Assembly (NCBI RefSeq): GCF_014076495.1
Contig: NZ_CP043575.1
Coordinates: 1,240,001-1,304,000 of the forward strand
Direction: 5' to 3'
Source: Comamonas koreensis
GTDB taxonomy: Bacteria; Pseudomonadota; Gammaproteobacteria; Burkholderiales; Burkholderiaceae_C
Length of the DNA: 64,000 nucleotides
Shown: positions 27,302 to 35,812 of the stretch, one piece after another
Layout: the number at the start of each line of letters is the position of its first letter
Numbering within the stretch: position 1 is the stretch's first letter
The notes under the pieces: model-generated
Told to the model about the DNA's origin: nothing
Database searches by the model: none
What the model saw: only the letters and a program-made list of their open reading frames with translations
Position numbers and translations under genes: made by a program

Positions 27302-28201
27302 ATGCAAGGAAAAATGGGTGTGAAGCGTGCGGTGGCTCTGGCTGCCCTGGTGTGTGCCTCTGCGGGCGCGATGGCGCAAAGCAGCAGCACGCTGGACAAG
27401 ATCAAGAGCTCGGGCGCCATCACGCTGGGTTACCGCGAGGCCTCGTTCGGCTTCTCCTACCTGGACGCCAACCTCAAGCCGATCGGCTACAGCATCGATA
27501 TCTGCGCGCATATTCTGGACGCGATCAAAGCCAAGCTGCAGTTGCCGGAGCTGAAGGTGAACTACCAGGCGGTCACCTCGGCCAACCGCATTCCGCTGGT
27601 GCAAAACGGCACCGTCGATCTGGAATGCGGCTCGACCACCAACCTGGTGGAGCGCCAAAAGCAGGTGGCCTTCTCGCCGGACATCTTCCGCTACAACGTG
27701 CGCATGCTGGTCAAGAAGAGCTCGGGCATCAAGGGCATTGCCGATCTGCAGGGCAAGTCGGTCGCCACCACCACCGGCACCACCTCGTTCCGCCTGCTGC
27801 GCCAGGCCGACCGGGCCAGCAAGCTCGACGTCACTAATGTGCCGGGCAAGGACCACACCGAGTCCTTCCTGCTGGTGCAGGGCGACAAGGCCGCCGCCTT
27901 TGTACTGGACGACATCCTGCTGGCCGGCCAGATCGCCAACGCGCGTGACCCGCAGAACTACGAGATCGTTGGCGAGAGCCTGCGCACCGAGAACCAGGCG
28001 CTGATGCTGCGCAATGACGACCCGGCCTTCAAGCAGCTGGTGGACGAGACCGTCTCGGGCCTGATGCAATCGGGCGAGATGGAAAAGCTCTACCAGCGCT
28101 GGTTCATGTCACCGATTGCGCCCAAGGGCATCAATATCAACTACCCGCTGAACGCGGAAACGCGCGATGCCTTTGCCAACCCCTCGTCCAAAGGGATCTG
28201 A
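27302..28201 (+). CDS. Amino acid ABC transporter substrate-binding protein (GltI-like), no permease nearby
   Basis: A 299-residue periplasmic binding protein (family 3). A Sec signal peptide (VKRAVALAALVCASAGAMAQ) is followed by LDKIKSSGAITLGYREASFGFSYLD and IGYSIDICAHI, the pattern of glutamate/aspartate binders. ATG at 27302 has AGAGGA eight bases upstream; the ATG six bases earlier is too close to that site. No permease or ATPase genes follow; instead a terminator and convergent genes. It may feed a transporter encoded elsewhere. The divergent RpiR gene likely regulates it. Confidence 0.85.
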   Translation: MQGKMGVKRAVALAALVCASAGAMAQSSSTLDKIKSSGAITLGYREASFGFSYLDANLKPIGYSIDICAHILDAIKAKLQLPELKVNYQAVTSANRIPLVQNGTVDLECGSTTNLVERQKQVAFSPDIFRYNVRMLVKKSSGIKGIADLQGKSVATTTGTTSFRLLRQADRASKLDVTNVPGKDHTESFLLVQGDKAAAFVLDDILLAGQIANARDPQNYEIVGESLRTENQALMLRNDDPAFKQLVDETVSGLMQSGEMEKLYQRWFMSPIAPKGININYPLNAETRDAFANPSSKGI

Positions 28202-28264
28202 GCGCCGATTGCGCACAGCCCGCTGAACACCGGCAGCCAGGCAGCCACGCCGCAAAGTGACCAG

Positions 28265-28293
28265 GACCAGGGGCCAGCCCCTGGTCTTTGCTT
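28265..28293 (+). terminator. Terminator after the GltI-like gene
   Basis: GACCAGGGGC-CA-GCCCCTGGTC, a perfect 10-base stem, followed by TTTGCTTTA. It sits between two convergent genes. Confidence 0.75.
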
Positions 28294-29270
28294 TATTGCG
28301 GCACCAGGCCGGCGGCCTTGACCAGCTGCGCATGCAGGCTGATCTCCTGCGCAATGGTTTGCTGGAACTGCTCCGGCGTGGTGGGCGCCACTTCCATGCC
28401 CACGTCCTGCAGCTGCTGCCGGATGTCGTCGCGCAGCAAGATGGCCTGCACCTGGCGGTTGAGCGCATCGACGATGGGGCGCGGTGTGCGCGCCGGGGCC
28501 AGCAGGCCGATCCAGGTCTGCATCACCATGTCGGGGATACCGGCCTCGGCCATGGTCGGCACCTCGGCAATCAAGGGTGAGCGCTTGTCGCTCATCAGCG
28601 CCAGCGCGCTGAGCTTGCCGGACTTGAGGTGGGGCAGGGCCTCGGGCAGCGGCGCAAACAGCAGGTCCACATTGCCGCCCAGCATGTCGTTGATGGCGAG
28701 GGCACCGCCTTTGTAGGGCACATGCGTCATCTGCAGATGGCCCCGGGTCTCGAACATCAACGCTGCCAGGTGCTGGGGACTGCCTTCGCCCGAGCTGGCA
28801 TAGGTCACGAGGGTCGGCTGGGCCTTGGCGGCGGCCAGCACGGCCGCGGCGTTGGGGAATTTCTTGCGGTCCTTGACCACCAGCACCATGGCCTGGTTGG
28901 CGAGCTTGGTGATGGGCGCAAAGTCGGCCTGCGGGTCATAGGGCAGGTCCTTGAAGATGCTTTTGTTGGTGGTCAAAAAGGACGCGGGCGAGGCCATCAA
29001 GGTGTAGCCATCGGGGCTGGCCTTGGCGACCACCGGCAGGCCAATGCGGCCGGAGGCGCCGGCGCGGTTGTCGACGATGAACGGCTGGCCGGTGCTGGCC
29101 TGCAGCTGCTGGCCCACCAGGCGCGCAATCATGTCCACACCGCCCCCCGCGGGCAGGGCCACCATCACTTTGACCGGGTGGTTGGGGTAGCTGGCGGTCT
29201 GCGCCTGGGCACTGAAGGCCAGGAGACCCAGCGCGGCGGCCAGGCTGAAAAAGCAGTGACGACGATGCAT
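28293..29270 (-). CDS. Bug/TctC family tripartite tricarboxylate transporter receptor
   Basis: A 325-residue periplasmic receptor of the Bug family, abundant in Comamonadaceae and Bordetella. A signal peptide (CFFSLAAALGLLAFSAQAQ) leads to YPNHPVKVMVALPAGGGVDMIARLVGQQL, the ligand-site beta-strand/helix of Bug proteins, and later VDNRAGASGRIG and VPTMAEAGIPDM. ATG at 29270 has GGAG nine bases upstream. It lies 19 bases after uraD in the same direction, so both are probably one operon and the ligand may be a purine breakdown product. No membrane components TctA/B adjoin it. Confidence 0.87.
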   Translation of the reverse strand: MHRRHCFFSLAAALGLLAFSAQAQTASYPNHPVKVMVALPAGGGVDMIARLVGQQLQASTGQPFIVDNRAGASGRIGLPVVAKASPDGYTLMASPASFLTTNKSIFKDLPYDPQADFAPITKLANQAMVLVVKDRKKFPNAAAVLAAAKAQPTLVTYASSGEGSPQHLAALMFETRGHLQMTHVPYKGGALAINDMLGGNVDLLFAPLPEALPHLKSGKLSALALMSDKRSPLIAEVPTMAEAGIPDMVMQTWIGLLAPARTPRPIVDALNRQVQAILLRDDIRQQLQDVGMEVAPTTPEQFQQTIAQEISLHAQLVKAAGLVPQ

Positions 29271-29289
29271 GATGAACACTCCTGAAAAA

Positions 29290-29844
29290 TCAATGGCTGG
29301 GGGCCGGGGCGGGATCGCTGGCCTGCAGGTAGCGCGCCAGCCGCAGGCGGCTGATGGCGGCAATCTCGTTCAGCGCCAGTCGCAGCTCCTTCTGCCGCGT
29401 GTGGCCCAGGCGCTGCTCGAACACAAGCAAGGCCGATGCCAGGCTGTGCTGGCGGATGCAGAGAATGAAGGGAAAGCCAAAGCGTTCGCGGTAGGCGCGG
29501 TTGAGGTCATCCCAGCGCTGGGCCTCGGCCGCCTGCAGCTGGCCCAGGCCCAGGCTGGCCTGCTCGTCGGTGGATGCGGCATTCATCGCCCCCTGCCGGG
29601 CCAGCGCGCCACCCAGCTCCGGGTGGCCGGCGTAAAAACGGATGCGCGCCGGTTCATCAAGCCCGGCGACTACGGCCAGCATGGCGCTGTGCAGGGCATC
29701 GGCGCTGGCAAAGGGGCGCAGCGCCACGGTCTGCGCCGCCACCCAGGGCGCATGCTCCCAGATGTCGGCCAGGGCCGCGCAGAAGTCGTCAGGGCTGCAA
29801 TGGTTGAGGTGGTCGAGGCGTTGGGCAGGCGTCATGCAGGCCAT
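29290..29844 (-). CDS. uraD: 2-oxo-4-hydroxy-4-carboxy-5-ureidoimidazoline (OHCU) decarboxylase
   Basis: A 184-residue OHCU decarboxylase, which converts the hydrolysed oxidation product of urate to S-allantoin. Family features are the HPELGG motif (catalytic His region) near residue 86, the helix ARLALNEIAAISRLRL at the C-terminus and FPFILCIRQHS. ATG at 29844 has an AGG six bases upstream; an ATG nine bases later is also possible. It forms a presumed operon with the downstream Bug receptor and is divergent from a LysR gene. No urate oxidase or HIU hydrolase gene is in the window. Confidence 0.85.
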   Translation of the reverse strand: MACMTPAQRLDHLNHCSPDDFCAALADIWEHAPWVAAQTVALRPFASADALHSAMLAVVAGLDEPARIRFYAGHPELGGALARQGAMNAASTDEQASLGLGQLQAAEAQRWDDLNRAYRERFGFPFILCIRQHSLASALLVFEQRLGHTRQKELRLALNEIAAISRLRLARYLQASDPAPAPSH

Positions 29845-29860
29845 GCTAGGCCTGCAGACC

Positions 29861-29887
29861 ATTGCCGTCCATCATAGGTTTGGCAAT
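29861..29887. promoter_or_regulatory. Candidate LysR operator between uraD and its divergent regulator
   Basis: ATTGCC-15 nt-GGCAAT, perfect six-base arms with spacing typical of a LysR recognition site, in the 93-base divergent gap between uraD and the LysR gene. Confidence 0.45.
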
Positions 29888-29937
29888 GCTGCATACGAAA
29901 AATTAGTACAATCGCCGCATTCCGGAGGTCCCACCCG

Positions 29938-30879
29938 ATGCGCCATTCGCTTGTCCCTACCGCTTTGCGCTATGCCGACCAGGTGGCCCGCTCGGGCTCG
30001 ATCCAGAAAGCCGCGCGCGAGCTGCATGTGGCCGCATCGGCGATCAACCGCCAGATTCTGGCGCTGGAAGAAGAGCTGGGCGTGCCGCTGTTCGAGCGCA
30101 TGCCCAGGGGCATGCGGCTGACGGCCTCGGGCGATGCGCTGATCACGATGGCCCGGCGTTGGCGCCAGGATGAGACCCGCATGGTGGCCGAGGTGCGGCG
30201 CATCCAGGGCATCCACCAGGGCCATGTGTCGCTGGTCGCGATGGACAGCCATGCCACCGGCGTGTTGCCCGCGCTGATCGAGGCACTCAATGCCCAGCAC
30301 CCCTTGGTCAGCCTGTCGGTAGAGCTGAGCACCCCCGACGATGCCGAGACGGCGCTGATGACCGGCAAGGCCGACCTGGCCGCCATCTTCAACCTGGCGC
30401 CGCGCCGTGAGCTGCTGGTGCTGTGGCAAGCCCAGCTGCCGCTGGGCTGCGTTGTGGCGCCGGGCCATGCGCTGGCCGGTCGCAAGAGCGTCAGTTTCCA
30501 GGAGGCGACCGCCTATCCGATCGCACTGCAAAGCCGCGCCATCACCATCCGCCGCCTGCTGGAGGCGCAGTTCAGCTGGCTGTTTAAGGATGCGCGCGGC
30601 TTTGTCGAGAGCAATTCGCTGCAGCTGGTCAAACAGCTGGCGCTGGGCGGGCAGCGCCTGATCTTTACCTCGCAGCTCGATGTGGCCCCTGAGCTGGCGG
30701 CCGGTACGCTGGTGTTCATCCCCATCCGCGACCAGGGCGCCGAGCCCCAGAGCATCAGCGTGGCCGTCGATGCCACGCGCCCGCCAGGCCCGGTGGTCAA
30801 GCTGGTGGCCCAGCAGCTGAGCCAGGCTCTGCAGGCCAGCCTGGACCGGGCCCGCCAGCCAATTCCAGGCTTGGCCTGA
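29938..30879 (+). CDS. LysR family transcriptional regulator
   Basis: A 313-residue LysR-type regulator with N-terminal HTH (ALRYADQVARSGSIQKAARE, then LHVAASAINRQILALEEELG) and an effector domain from about residue 95 (HVSLVAMDSHATGVLPALIEAL). It is divergent from the uraD-Bug pair with an inverted repeat between, so it probably controls these and senses a ureide or purine-derived compound. Confidence 0.87.
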   Translation: MRHSLVPTALRYADQVARSGSIQKAARELHVAASAINRQILALEEELGVPLFERMPRGMRLTASGDALITMARRWRQDETRMVAEVRRIQGIHQGHVSLVAMDSHATGVLPALIEALNAQHPLVSLSVELSTPDDAETALMTGKADLAAIFNLAPRRELLVLWQAQLPLGCVVAPGHALAGRKSVSFQEATAYPIALQSRAITIRRLLEAQFSWLFKDARGFVESNSLQLVKQLALGGQRLIFTSQLDVAPELAAGTLVFIPIRDQGAEPQSISVAVDATRPPGPVVKLVAQQLSQALQASLDRARQPIPGLA

Positions 30880-31006
30880 CGTCGGGCGAAGGCTGCGTAG
30901 CGGCCGCCCACAGCTTCCCAGCGCTTTGCGTCAGCCACACTTCCTCGCTATGCTGCTCGGTTGGCCCGATGGGCTGATTCGAAATAATACAAAGAGGGAG
31001 GGATTT

Positions 31007-32053
31007 ATGTGGACAACCATGGGCGTGGTGTTGGTGACCATCGCATTGACGTTTGTCGGTCTGTTTGTGCTGCTCAAGTTCGGCATTCGCTGGTATTTTT
31101 CGCGCATGCTTGGGCATGTGCAGGCGCTGGGTAGTGCGCAGCAAGGCGTGGTGGCTCGCATCACGATGCAGTTGGACAAGCTGCAGTTCAGCGACCCGCA
31201 GGTGCGCCGGGTGATGCAGGAGTTCAAGGCGCTGGGCTATGCATCGGCCGGGCGCTACACGATTGACGAAATGCCCGGTGTCAAGATCTGGGCGGGCACG
31301 CATTCGCAAAACGGCAGTCTGGCCCTGGTGCTGGAGCTGGCGGACCGCTACTTCTCCGCAGATGTGGTCCGTTTTTATGACAATGGTGCAGCGCTGGGCG
31401 CGGGCACCAACCCGGTGTTCCATGCCGAGCACTACCCCAGCCATGTGCAGTACCGCCAATTTCCACGCGATACGGCCATGCAGGACCTGGCCCAGTGGCT
31501 GGAGGCGCGGCCCTTGCAGTCTGCGGTGGTGGCGGCCACGCCCAGGAATCTGCGCCAGCTCAATGCGCGCATGTACGCGGAGATGATGGACTTTCAGCTG
31601 TCGCAGCCCATGCCCAGCCTGGAGGCCTGGAAGCGCATGGCTTTGCAGGATGCCGCCGCCTTGGGAAGTGCCCTGCCGACCTTGACCGAGCCGCAATGGC
31701 AGGCCGCCTACGATGCGCAAAGGCAGAGCCAGCAGACGGCCACCGAAGACGCCCTGCAGGACCATGTGCTGCGCAGCGGGCAGGTGTCTGCCGCGCAGTG
31801 GCAGGCGATGGCGCATGAGCTGGTCTATGTGCATGCGCTCCTCGGCGCAGAAGAGGTCGCAGAGCGCGCACTGCGGCGCAGCGCCTGGACGGCGGATGCG
31901 CCCCAGGTCGAAGCGCTGCTGCGCCAGAACCTGGCGCATGCCGAGCTGTTTGAAGCGATCCAGGGCCTGCTGCCCGAGGACGAGCGCTTTGTCTACCTGA
32001 TCAGCATCGATGCGCCGCTGGATGCGCGGGTGTACCGGCCGCAAGCGCTCTGA
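31007..32053 (+). CDS. Hypothetical protein with one N-terminal membrane anchor
   Basis: A 348-residue protein I do not recognise. Residues 5-26 form one hydrophobic helix (VVLVTIALTFVGLFVLLKFG) followed by an Arg-containing FGIRWYFSRM, suggesting a membrane anchor with the rest on one side. Residues 75-160 have alternating beta-like stretches (GRYTIDEMPGVKIWAGTHS, SLALVLELADRYFSADVVRFYD); the remainder is helical and Gln/Ala-rich. GAGGGAGGGA directly upstream strongly supports the ATG at 31007. It stands alone between LysR and a GST on the opposite strand. Confidence 0.7.
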   Translation: MWTTMGVVLVTIALTFVGLFVLLKFGIRWYFSRMLGHVQALGSAQQGVVARITMQLDKLQFSDPQVRRVMQEFKALGYASAGRYTIDEMPGVKIWAGTHSQNGSLALVLELADRYFSADVVRFYDNGAALGAGTNPVFHAEHYPSHVQYRQFPRDTAMQDLAQWLEARPLQSAVVAATPRNLRQLNARMYAEMMDFQLSQPMPSLEAWKRMALQDAAALGSALPTLTEPQWQAAYDAQRQSQQTATEDALQDHVLRSGQVSAAQWQAMAHELVYVHALLGAEEVAERALRRSAWTADAPQVEALLRQNLAHAELFEAIQGLLPEDERFVYLISIDAPLDARVYRPQAL

Positions 32054-32129
32054 TTGCGAGGCGGCAGATGCCCGTGCTCTGGCACACCAAGGTGCCCGAA
32101 GCTGCGGACAGGTCGACGAAGCTTAGCGC

Positions 32130-32813
32130 TTAACGCTCTGCGCGGTAGGGCTCGTCCACTGCGACAAAGTCCTGCTCGGCCAGCGCCGCATCGATCCAGG
32201 CCTTGACGCCGGGCAACTGGTGCACGCGCTCGATATAGGCGGCAATCTCGCCGGGGATGGGCAGCTGGTAGGTCTTGAGGCGCGAGCACACCGGCGCGTA
32301 GTAGGCATCGGCAATGCTGAATTGGTCAAACAGCATGGGGCCGCCATGCTGGGCCAGCAGGTGGCTCCACATGCTGCACAGGCGCTCGACATTCTTGCGC
32401 ACAGCGGCGTTGTCGCGCCAGACGATGCGGCCCACCTCGGCCAGGTCGGCCTCGATGTTCATCGGGCAGGCACTGCGCAGGGCGGTGAAGCCGCCATGCA
32501 TCTCGGCGCAGATGCTGCGGGCGCTGGCGCGGGCTGCCTTGTCCTTGGGCCACAGCTGCTTGTCAGGGAATTGCTCCGCTGCATATTCGGCAATCGCCAG
32601 GCTGTCCCAAACGCTGATGTCGCCATCGCGCAGCAGCGGCACCGTGCCGGTGGGGCTGATGGCGGTCATCGTGCGTTTGAACTCGGACTGGCTGTCAAAA
32701 CCGTCGAAGCGGACAAACTTCTCTTCAAAAGGAATGCCCGCCTGGCGCAGCAGCACCCAGGCGCGCATGGACCAGGAGGAATAATTTTTGTTGCCGATAT
32801 AAAGCTGCAGCAT
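32130..32813 (-). CDS. Glutathione S-transferase family protein
   Basis: A 227-residue GST with thioredoxin-like N-terminal domain (LQLYIGNKNYSSWSMRAWVLLRQAG) in which NYSSWS supplies the likely active-site Ser, the cis-Pro motif TGTVPLL and the WDSLAIAEYAAE glutathione-binding segment near residue 68. The all-helical C-terminal domain holds FSIADAYYAPV. It should conjugate or reduce an electrophile with glutathione; substrate unknown. It lies 78 bases downstream of the cyclo-ligase gene on the same strand. Confidence 0.87.
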   Translation of the reverse strand: MLQLYIGNKNYSSWSMRAWVLLRQAGIPFEEKFVRFDGFDSQSEFKRTMTAISPTGTVPLLRDGDISVWDSLAIAEYAAEQFPDKQLWPKDKAARASARSICAEMHGGFTALRSACPMNIEADLAEVGRIVWRDNAAVRKNVERLCSMWSHLLAQHGGPMLFDQFSIADAYYAPVCSRLKTYQLPIPGEIAAYIERVHQLPGVKAWIDAALAEQDFVAVDEPYRAER

Positions 32814-32891
32814 GATCTCAACCGATTGATGAATGAAGGTATCGGGCCATTAATACCGTCTGCACGCGCCCCAAAATGGGCTCGCCAGCGG

Positions 32892-33473
32892 CTACGAATC
32901 GCCCAGGGGCCAGACTACGCCATTGTCATTGAGGATGGCATCGAGCGGCAGGTCATGCGCTTCGGGCTCGAAATCATCGACAAAGCCATTCGTAAAGCCC
33001 AGGCCGACGGTGAAGGGGCGCGGCTCCAGCGCGGCCAGGGTGCGGTCATAAAAACCGCCGCCGTAACCCAGGCGGTAGCCGCCCGGGCCATAGCCCACGC
33101 AGGGCACAAACAGCAAGGTGGGCACGACCAGCTCGGTATTTTGCGGCTTGGGGATGTCGTAGGCATCCATCTCCATCGGGCAGCCGGGGTACCAGGCGTG
33201 GAAGCTCAAGGTCTTGTGCTGCTTGTTCACCACCGGCAGCGCAATGCGGCGCAGCTTGGGCTCGTCCATCAGCGCACCGTCTTCCTTCCAGCGGTGCAGC
33301 GCGGGCAGAGGGTCGAACTCGCCCTTGATCGGCCAGTAGGCGCCGATCACCGCATCCTGGCGCTCCATCAGCCAAAAACGCAGGACTTGCTGGAGCTGTT
33401 CGGCGCGCTCCAGACGATCGGGCATATGCAGACGCTGTTCAATGAGCGCTTGGCGCACGGCTTTTTTATCCAT
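32892..33473 (-). CDS. 5-formyltetrahydrofolate cyclo-ligase
   Basis: A 193-residue enzyme that converts 5-formyl-THF to 5,10-methenyl-THF with ATP. Family features are the N-terminal DKKAVRQALIEQRLHMP, YWPIKGEFDPLPAL, the substrate segment LLFVPCVGYGPGGYRLGYGGGFYDR (signature GYGGGFYDR near residue 143) and HDLPLDAI. ATG at 33473 begins the conserved domain; the frame is open 57 codons upstream without similarity. It is divergent from the lytic transglycosylase gene. Confidence 0.9.
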   Translation of the reverse strand: MDKKAVRQALIEQRLHMPDRLERAEQLQQVLRFWLMERQDAVIGAYWPIKGEFDPLPALHRWKEDGALMDEPKLRRIALPVVNKQHKTLSFHAWYPGCPMEMDAYDIPKPQNTELVVPTLLFVPCVGYGPGGYRLGYGGGFYDRTLAALEPRPFTVGLGFTNGFVDDFEPEAHDLPLDAILNDNGVVWPLGDS

Positions 33474-33721
33474 TGCAAATATCCCTACAGAAACACGCTG
33501 GGTCAACCATTCTGACAGCCAAAAGTGACGCTCCCAGCAAATTGGGTACGGTGAAAACCAGGTACCTTTTTTACATATTGGGGCTGTTTCGGTAAGGGCA
33601 TGTAAGAGTAAGCCTGGTATTGCAGCCTTTGGGACCGCGGGCACGCTGGGCGATGTGTATGATTTTAGGGATCACCTGGGCGCCGCTCTATAGCGCCGCT
33701 GTCTCACAACCTGGATCGGCT

Positions 33722-35782
33722 ATGCCTTGGAATGTTTTCACCCCCTTGATGGCGGCCTTGTTGGCCTGTAGCGCGCTGCCGCTGGCCGCCCAGACGATTT
33801 TGCAGGGCGCAACGGCCGCGCCCGCCTCGGTGCAGACGCCCGTGCAGCTGCAGTCCAGCCCCTCGGTCAGCAGTGGCATGGTCAACGACGATGTGATCGT
33901 TGACATGCAGCAGGCCTTTCGCAAGCGCGAGAAAAGCAAACTTACCCAGCTGCTGCCCGGCGCGCGCGGCCATGTGCTCGAGCCCTGGGCGGCGTACTGG
34001 GAGCTGCGCGCGCGCCTGAGCGAGGCCACGCAGGACGAAGTGCAGGCCTTTTTGACCCGCTGGGCCGGTACCTACCAGGAAGACCGGCTGCGCAACGACT
34101 GGCTGCGCCTCCTGGGCCAGCGCCGCGACTGGAGCAATTTCGATGCGATGTACCCGGCATTCCGCATGGGCGACGACCGCGAGCTGCGCTGCTACGCGGC
34201 GGTGATCGATCTGGCCAAGGGCGGCGAGCGCGAACCGCTGGCCAGCACGGTCAAGAGCAACTGGTATGCGCAGCGCGACTCGGAAGACGGCTGCAACCTG
34301 GCGGCCTCGGAGCTGTTCTCGGCCGGTGGCCTGCAGGCCGACGATATCTGGCGCAGAGCGCGCCAGACCATGGAAGCGGGGCGCCCGCGTGCCGCCCGCG
34401 CTGCGGTGGAGGTGGTGGCCCCGATGCAGCTGCCCGCCTTTGCGACCATGCTGCAGTCGCCCAGCAAGTTTTTGACGGCCCAGGCCAAGACGTCCTCCAA
34501 GGAGCAGCAGGAGCTGGCCACCTTGGCGCTGATCAAGATCGCCGCAGACAACCCCGATGGCGCCGCCACCTTGATGGAAGGCCGTTGGAACGAGCTGCTG
34601 ACCCAGCCGCGCCGCGACTGGGTCTGGGGCGTCATCGGCAAGACGCAGGCCACGCGCCTGTCACCCGATGCGATGGCCAGCTTTGCCAAGGTGAGCAAGG
34701 ACTCCCACCTGAGCGACGACCTGCTGGCCTGGAAGACGCGCGCGGCACTGCGCGCCGGCCAGTGGCAGCAGGTGCGCAAGAGCATCGAGGCGATGAGCGC
34801 CGAGGAGCGCGAAGACCCGACCTGGATGTACTGGCAGGCCAAGGCCTTGCAGGCGGGCCGCATCAGCGAGGCGCAGACTCAGCAGTCGCGCCAGCTGCTG
34901 CAAAAGATTGCCGGCACACAGGGCTTTTATGAGCAGCTGGCGCAGGAGGAGCTGGGCCAGCCCATCGTCATCCCGTCGCAGCCGGTGGCCATCGACGAGC
35001 AGGCGCGCCAGGCGGTGCGCAGCAGTGCGGGCCTGGCACGTGCGCTCTATGCGATTCAGCTGGGGCTGCGCAGTGAAGGGGTGCGCGAGTGGAACTACAT
35101 GACCAACCTGCACCAGCGCGGCGGCATGGACGATGCCCAGCTGCTGGCTGCGGCCGAGCTGGCCTGCCAGCGCCAGATCTGGGACCGCTGCATCAACACC
35201 AGCGAGCGCACCAAGACCGTGGTCGATGTGGGCCAGCGCTACCCGATGCCGTTCAAGGAGGCCGTGGTGAACCGCTCGCGCGAGATTGGCCTGGACCCTG
35301 CGTATGTCTATGGTCTGATCCGCCAGGAAAGCCGCTTCATCATGGATGCGCGCTCGGGCGTCGGCGCCTCGGGCCTGATGCAGATCATGCCGGCCACCGC
35401 CCGCTGGACCGCCCGCAAGATCGGCATGACCGATTTCACACCGGCCAGCATCAATGACCGCGACACCAACATCACCCTGGGCACCGCCTACCTCAAACTC
35501 GCGCTGGATGATTTTGACGGCTCGATGGCGCTGGCGGCTGCCGGCTACAACGCCGGCCCCGGCCGGCCGCGCAACTGGCGCAATGGCCCGGTGCTGGACG
35601 GCGCCATCTGGGCCGAGAACGTGCCCTTTGCCGAGACGCGCGACTATGTGAAAAAGGTGCTCTCCAACACCACCAGCTATGCGGCGATTCTGACGGGCCA
35701 GCCCCAATCGCTGCGCGCACGCCTGGGCTCGGTGGGGCCCAAGCCCGAGGGCGAGCCGGATCTTTCCAAAGAGCTGCCCTGA
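33722..35782 (+). CDS. slt: Soluble lytic murein transglycosylase (Slt-like)
   Basis: A 686-residue periplasmic lytic transglycosylase that cleaves peptidoglycan glycan strands to 1,6-anhydromuropeptides. A signal peptide (FTPLMAALLACSALPLAAQ) is followed by a long alpha-helical U-domain and a C-terminal SLT domain with catalytic Glu in YGLIRQESRF (about residue 534), then GASGLMQIMPATA, NITLGTAYL and AAGYNAGPGRP. The ATG at 33722 places the signal peptide at the N-terminus; the frame is open about 34 codons further upstream. The order of domains and length resemble Slt70. Confidence 0.9.
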   Translation: MPWNVFTPLMAALLACSALPLAAQTILQGATAAPASVQTPVQLQSSPSVSSGMVNDDVIVDMQQAFRKREKSKLTQLLPGARGHVLEPWAAYWELRARLSEATQDEVQAFLTRWAGTYQEDRLRNDWLRLLGQRRDWSNFDAMYPAFRMGDDRELRCYAAVIDLAKGGEREPLASTVKSNWYAQRDSEDGCNLAASELFSAGGLQADDIWRRARQTMEAGRPRAARAAVEVVAPMQLPAFATMLQSPSKFLTAQAKTSSKEQQELATLALIKIAADNPDGAATLMEGRWNELLTQPRRDWVWGVIGKTQATRLSPDAMASFAKVSKDSHLSDDLLAWKTRAALRAGQWQQVRKSIEAMSAEEREDPTWMYWQAKALQAGRISEAQTQQSRQLLQKIAGTQGFYEQLAQEELGQPIVIPSQPVAIDEQARQAVRSSAGLARALYAIQLGLRSEGVREWNYMTNLHQRGGMDDAQLLAAAELACQRQIWDRCINTSERTKTVVDVGQRYPMPFKEAVVNRSREIGLDPAYVYGLIRQESRFIMDARSGVGASGLMQIMPATARWTARKIGMTDFTPASINDRDTNITLGTAYLKLALDDFDGSMALAAAGYNAGPGRPRNWRNGPVLDGAIWAENVPFAETRDYVKKVLSNTTSYAAILTGQPQSLRARLGSVGPKPEGEPDLSKELP

Positions 35783-35798
35783 TCGGGCGGATGGTGAC

Positions 35799-35812
35799 GT
35801 AAGCGCGCTTAC
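35799..35812. repeat. 14-base perfect palindrome between convergent genes
   Basis: GTAAGCGCGCTTAC reads the same on both strands. It spans the stop codon of the MBL gene (minus) and lies 17 bases after the lytic transglycosylase stop. It could help end both transcripts as a cruciform or RNA hairpin; no T tract follows. Confidence 0.5.
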
